From Aquitalea sp. LB_tupeE (lineage in GTDB: Bacteria > Pseudomonadota > Gammaproteobacteria > Burkholderiales > Chromobacteriaceae), in assembly GCF_013391415.1 (NCBI RefSeq), contig NZ_JACAXB010000042.1:1-64000 (forward strand): a DNA stretch of 64,000 nucleotides. The letters are read 5' to 3'. Shown in pieces: positions 63,500-64,000 of this stretch. The stretch's first letter is position 1, and each line of letters opens with the position of its first letter. A program made the position numbers and the translations under genes. The notes under the pieces are model-generated. The model was not told the origin of the DNA. It saw nothing but the letters and a program-made list of their open reading frames with translations, and searched no databases.

Positions 63500-64000
63500 T
63501 CACACCGTCAGAGCAGACTCCTCGCCTTGCTCTTGCTGCAAACGCCACATTTCAGCATAACGCTCGTTTTGTTCCAGCAATTCACGGTGCGTGCCCCGCT
63601 CCAGCACCTTGCCATCATCCAGAACGATGATCTGATCGGCATCGACAATGGTAGAAAGACGATGGGCAATGATCAGCGTGGTGCGGTTGGCGGAAATAAT
63701 GGCCAATTCATGCTGGATGGCTTTTTCGGTACGCGAATCCAGTGCACTGGTGGCTTCGTCAAAGATCAGAATGGCCGGATTCTTCAGAATAGTGCGCGCA
63801 ATGGCCACGCGCTGCTTTTCTCCACCCGACAATTTCAGGCCACGCTCACCGACCTGTGTGTCATAACCATCAGGCAGGCTCATCACAAAGTCGTGAATAT
63901 GCGCAGAACGGGCAGCCTCGATGACTTCATCCCGGCTGGCACCCGGTCGTCCATAGGCGATGTTGTAATAGATACTGTCATTAAACAGCACCGTATCCTG
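63500..64000 (-). CDS. ABC exporter, Atm1/heavy-metal type, C-terminal part (cut by window)
   Basis: Frame is open to the window edge, so about 166 C-terminal residues of the nucleotide-binding domain are seen. Marker segments are [17 protein letters not shown] (Q-loop side), signature [13 protein letters not shown], Walker [13 protein letters not shown], and H-loop IAHRLSTI. The Y-Y-N-I-A-Y-G segment is typical of Atm1/HMT1-like exporters of glutathione or heavy-metal conjugates. The Walker A and membrane domain lie beyond the right edge. Confidence 0.85.
   Translation of the reverse strand, partial: QDTVLFNDSIYYNIAYGRPGASRDEVIEAARSAHIHDFVMSLPDGYDTQVGERGLKLSGGEKQRVAIARTILKNPAILIFDEATSALDSRTEKAIQHELAIISANRTTLIIAHRLSTIVDADQIIVLDDGKVLERGTHRELLEQNERYAEMWRLQQEQGEESALTV

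Overview
The window looks like chromosome of a motile, respiring betaproteobacterium, most likely Neisseriales of the Chromobacteriaceae type (Chromobacterium, Aquitalea, Vogesella or similar). This rests on the gene set and protein resemblance (XRE regulator beside the 4.5S RNA gene, tandem cytochromes c', a DUF3138 outer-membrane protein, orphan fliW, GGDEF/EAL sensor). It is recognition by eye, not a database result.

Positions 1 to about 12,526 are an accessory region, very probably a genomic island. It ends at a tRNA-Ser(GGA) gene whose 3' end faces a large tyrosine recombinase. It carries a truncated LysR gene; a ~1.1 kb stretch without a convincing gene that reads on the minus strand as a large, highly structured RNA with group II intron-like motifs; an unrecognised 209-aa protein divergent from that RNA; broken and intact small XRE regulators; a zinc-ribbon protein; a possible PLD-like protein; a truncated cupin; a DauR-like regulator with a PLP dehydratase/ornithine-cyclodeaminase-family pair; and an orphan HipA-like kinase. 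The other attachment site was not found and may lie left of the window.

From 12.5 kb on the sequence is dense, ordinary core chromosome: nadE, a lipoprotein, lolA, an esterase, rarA, serS, a peptidoglycan amidase, an enoyl-CoA hydratase and a TauE/UreH-type membrane protein. A zinc operon follows (zur, COG0523 GTPase, 70-aa His-rich membrane peptide, znuC, znuB, znuA) with a clear Zur-box palindrome in front of zur. Next come two tandem cytochromes c' and a cytochrome b561, tyrS, a tartronate-semialdehyde reductase/hydroxypyruvate isomerase pair, an RhlE-type helicase with a long leader, a large Xaa-Pro aminopeptidase and argS.

The second half holds an MBL-fold hydrolase, a DUF3138 porin-like protein, putrescine-uptake genes potF, potH and potI without the ATPase potG, trhP with a small overlapping partner, a DUF455 ferritin-like protein, fliW, tag, a Na+ symporter of the SNF family, argE, the 4.5S SRP RNA, an XRE regulator, uspA, a hotdog thioesterase, a TerB-like protein, a MoxR ATPase overlapping xerC, pepD, a haem-oxygenase-like diiron protein, a GGDEF/EAL protein with an EVL motif, and the end of an Atm1-type ABC exporter cut by the window edge.

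The most unusual locus is 735-2576. The candidate structured RNA and the 209-aa gene are divergently arranged around a 13-bp inverted repeat whose two arms each contain a -10-like TATACA, one for each direction.
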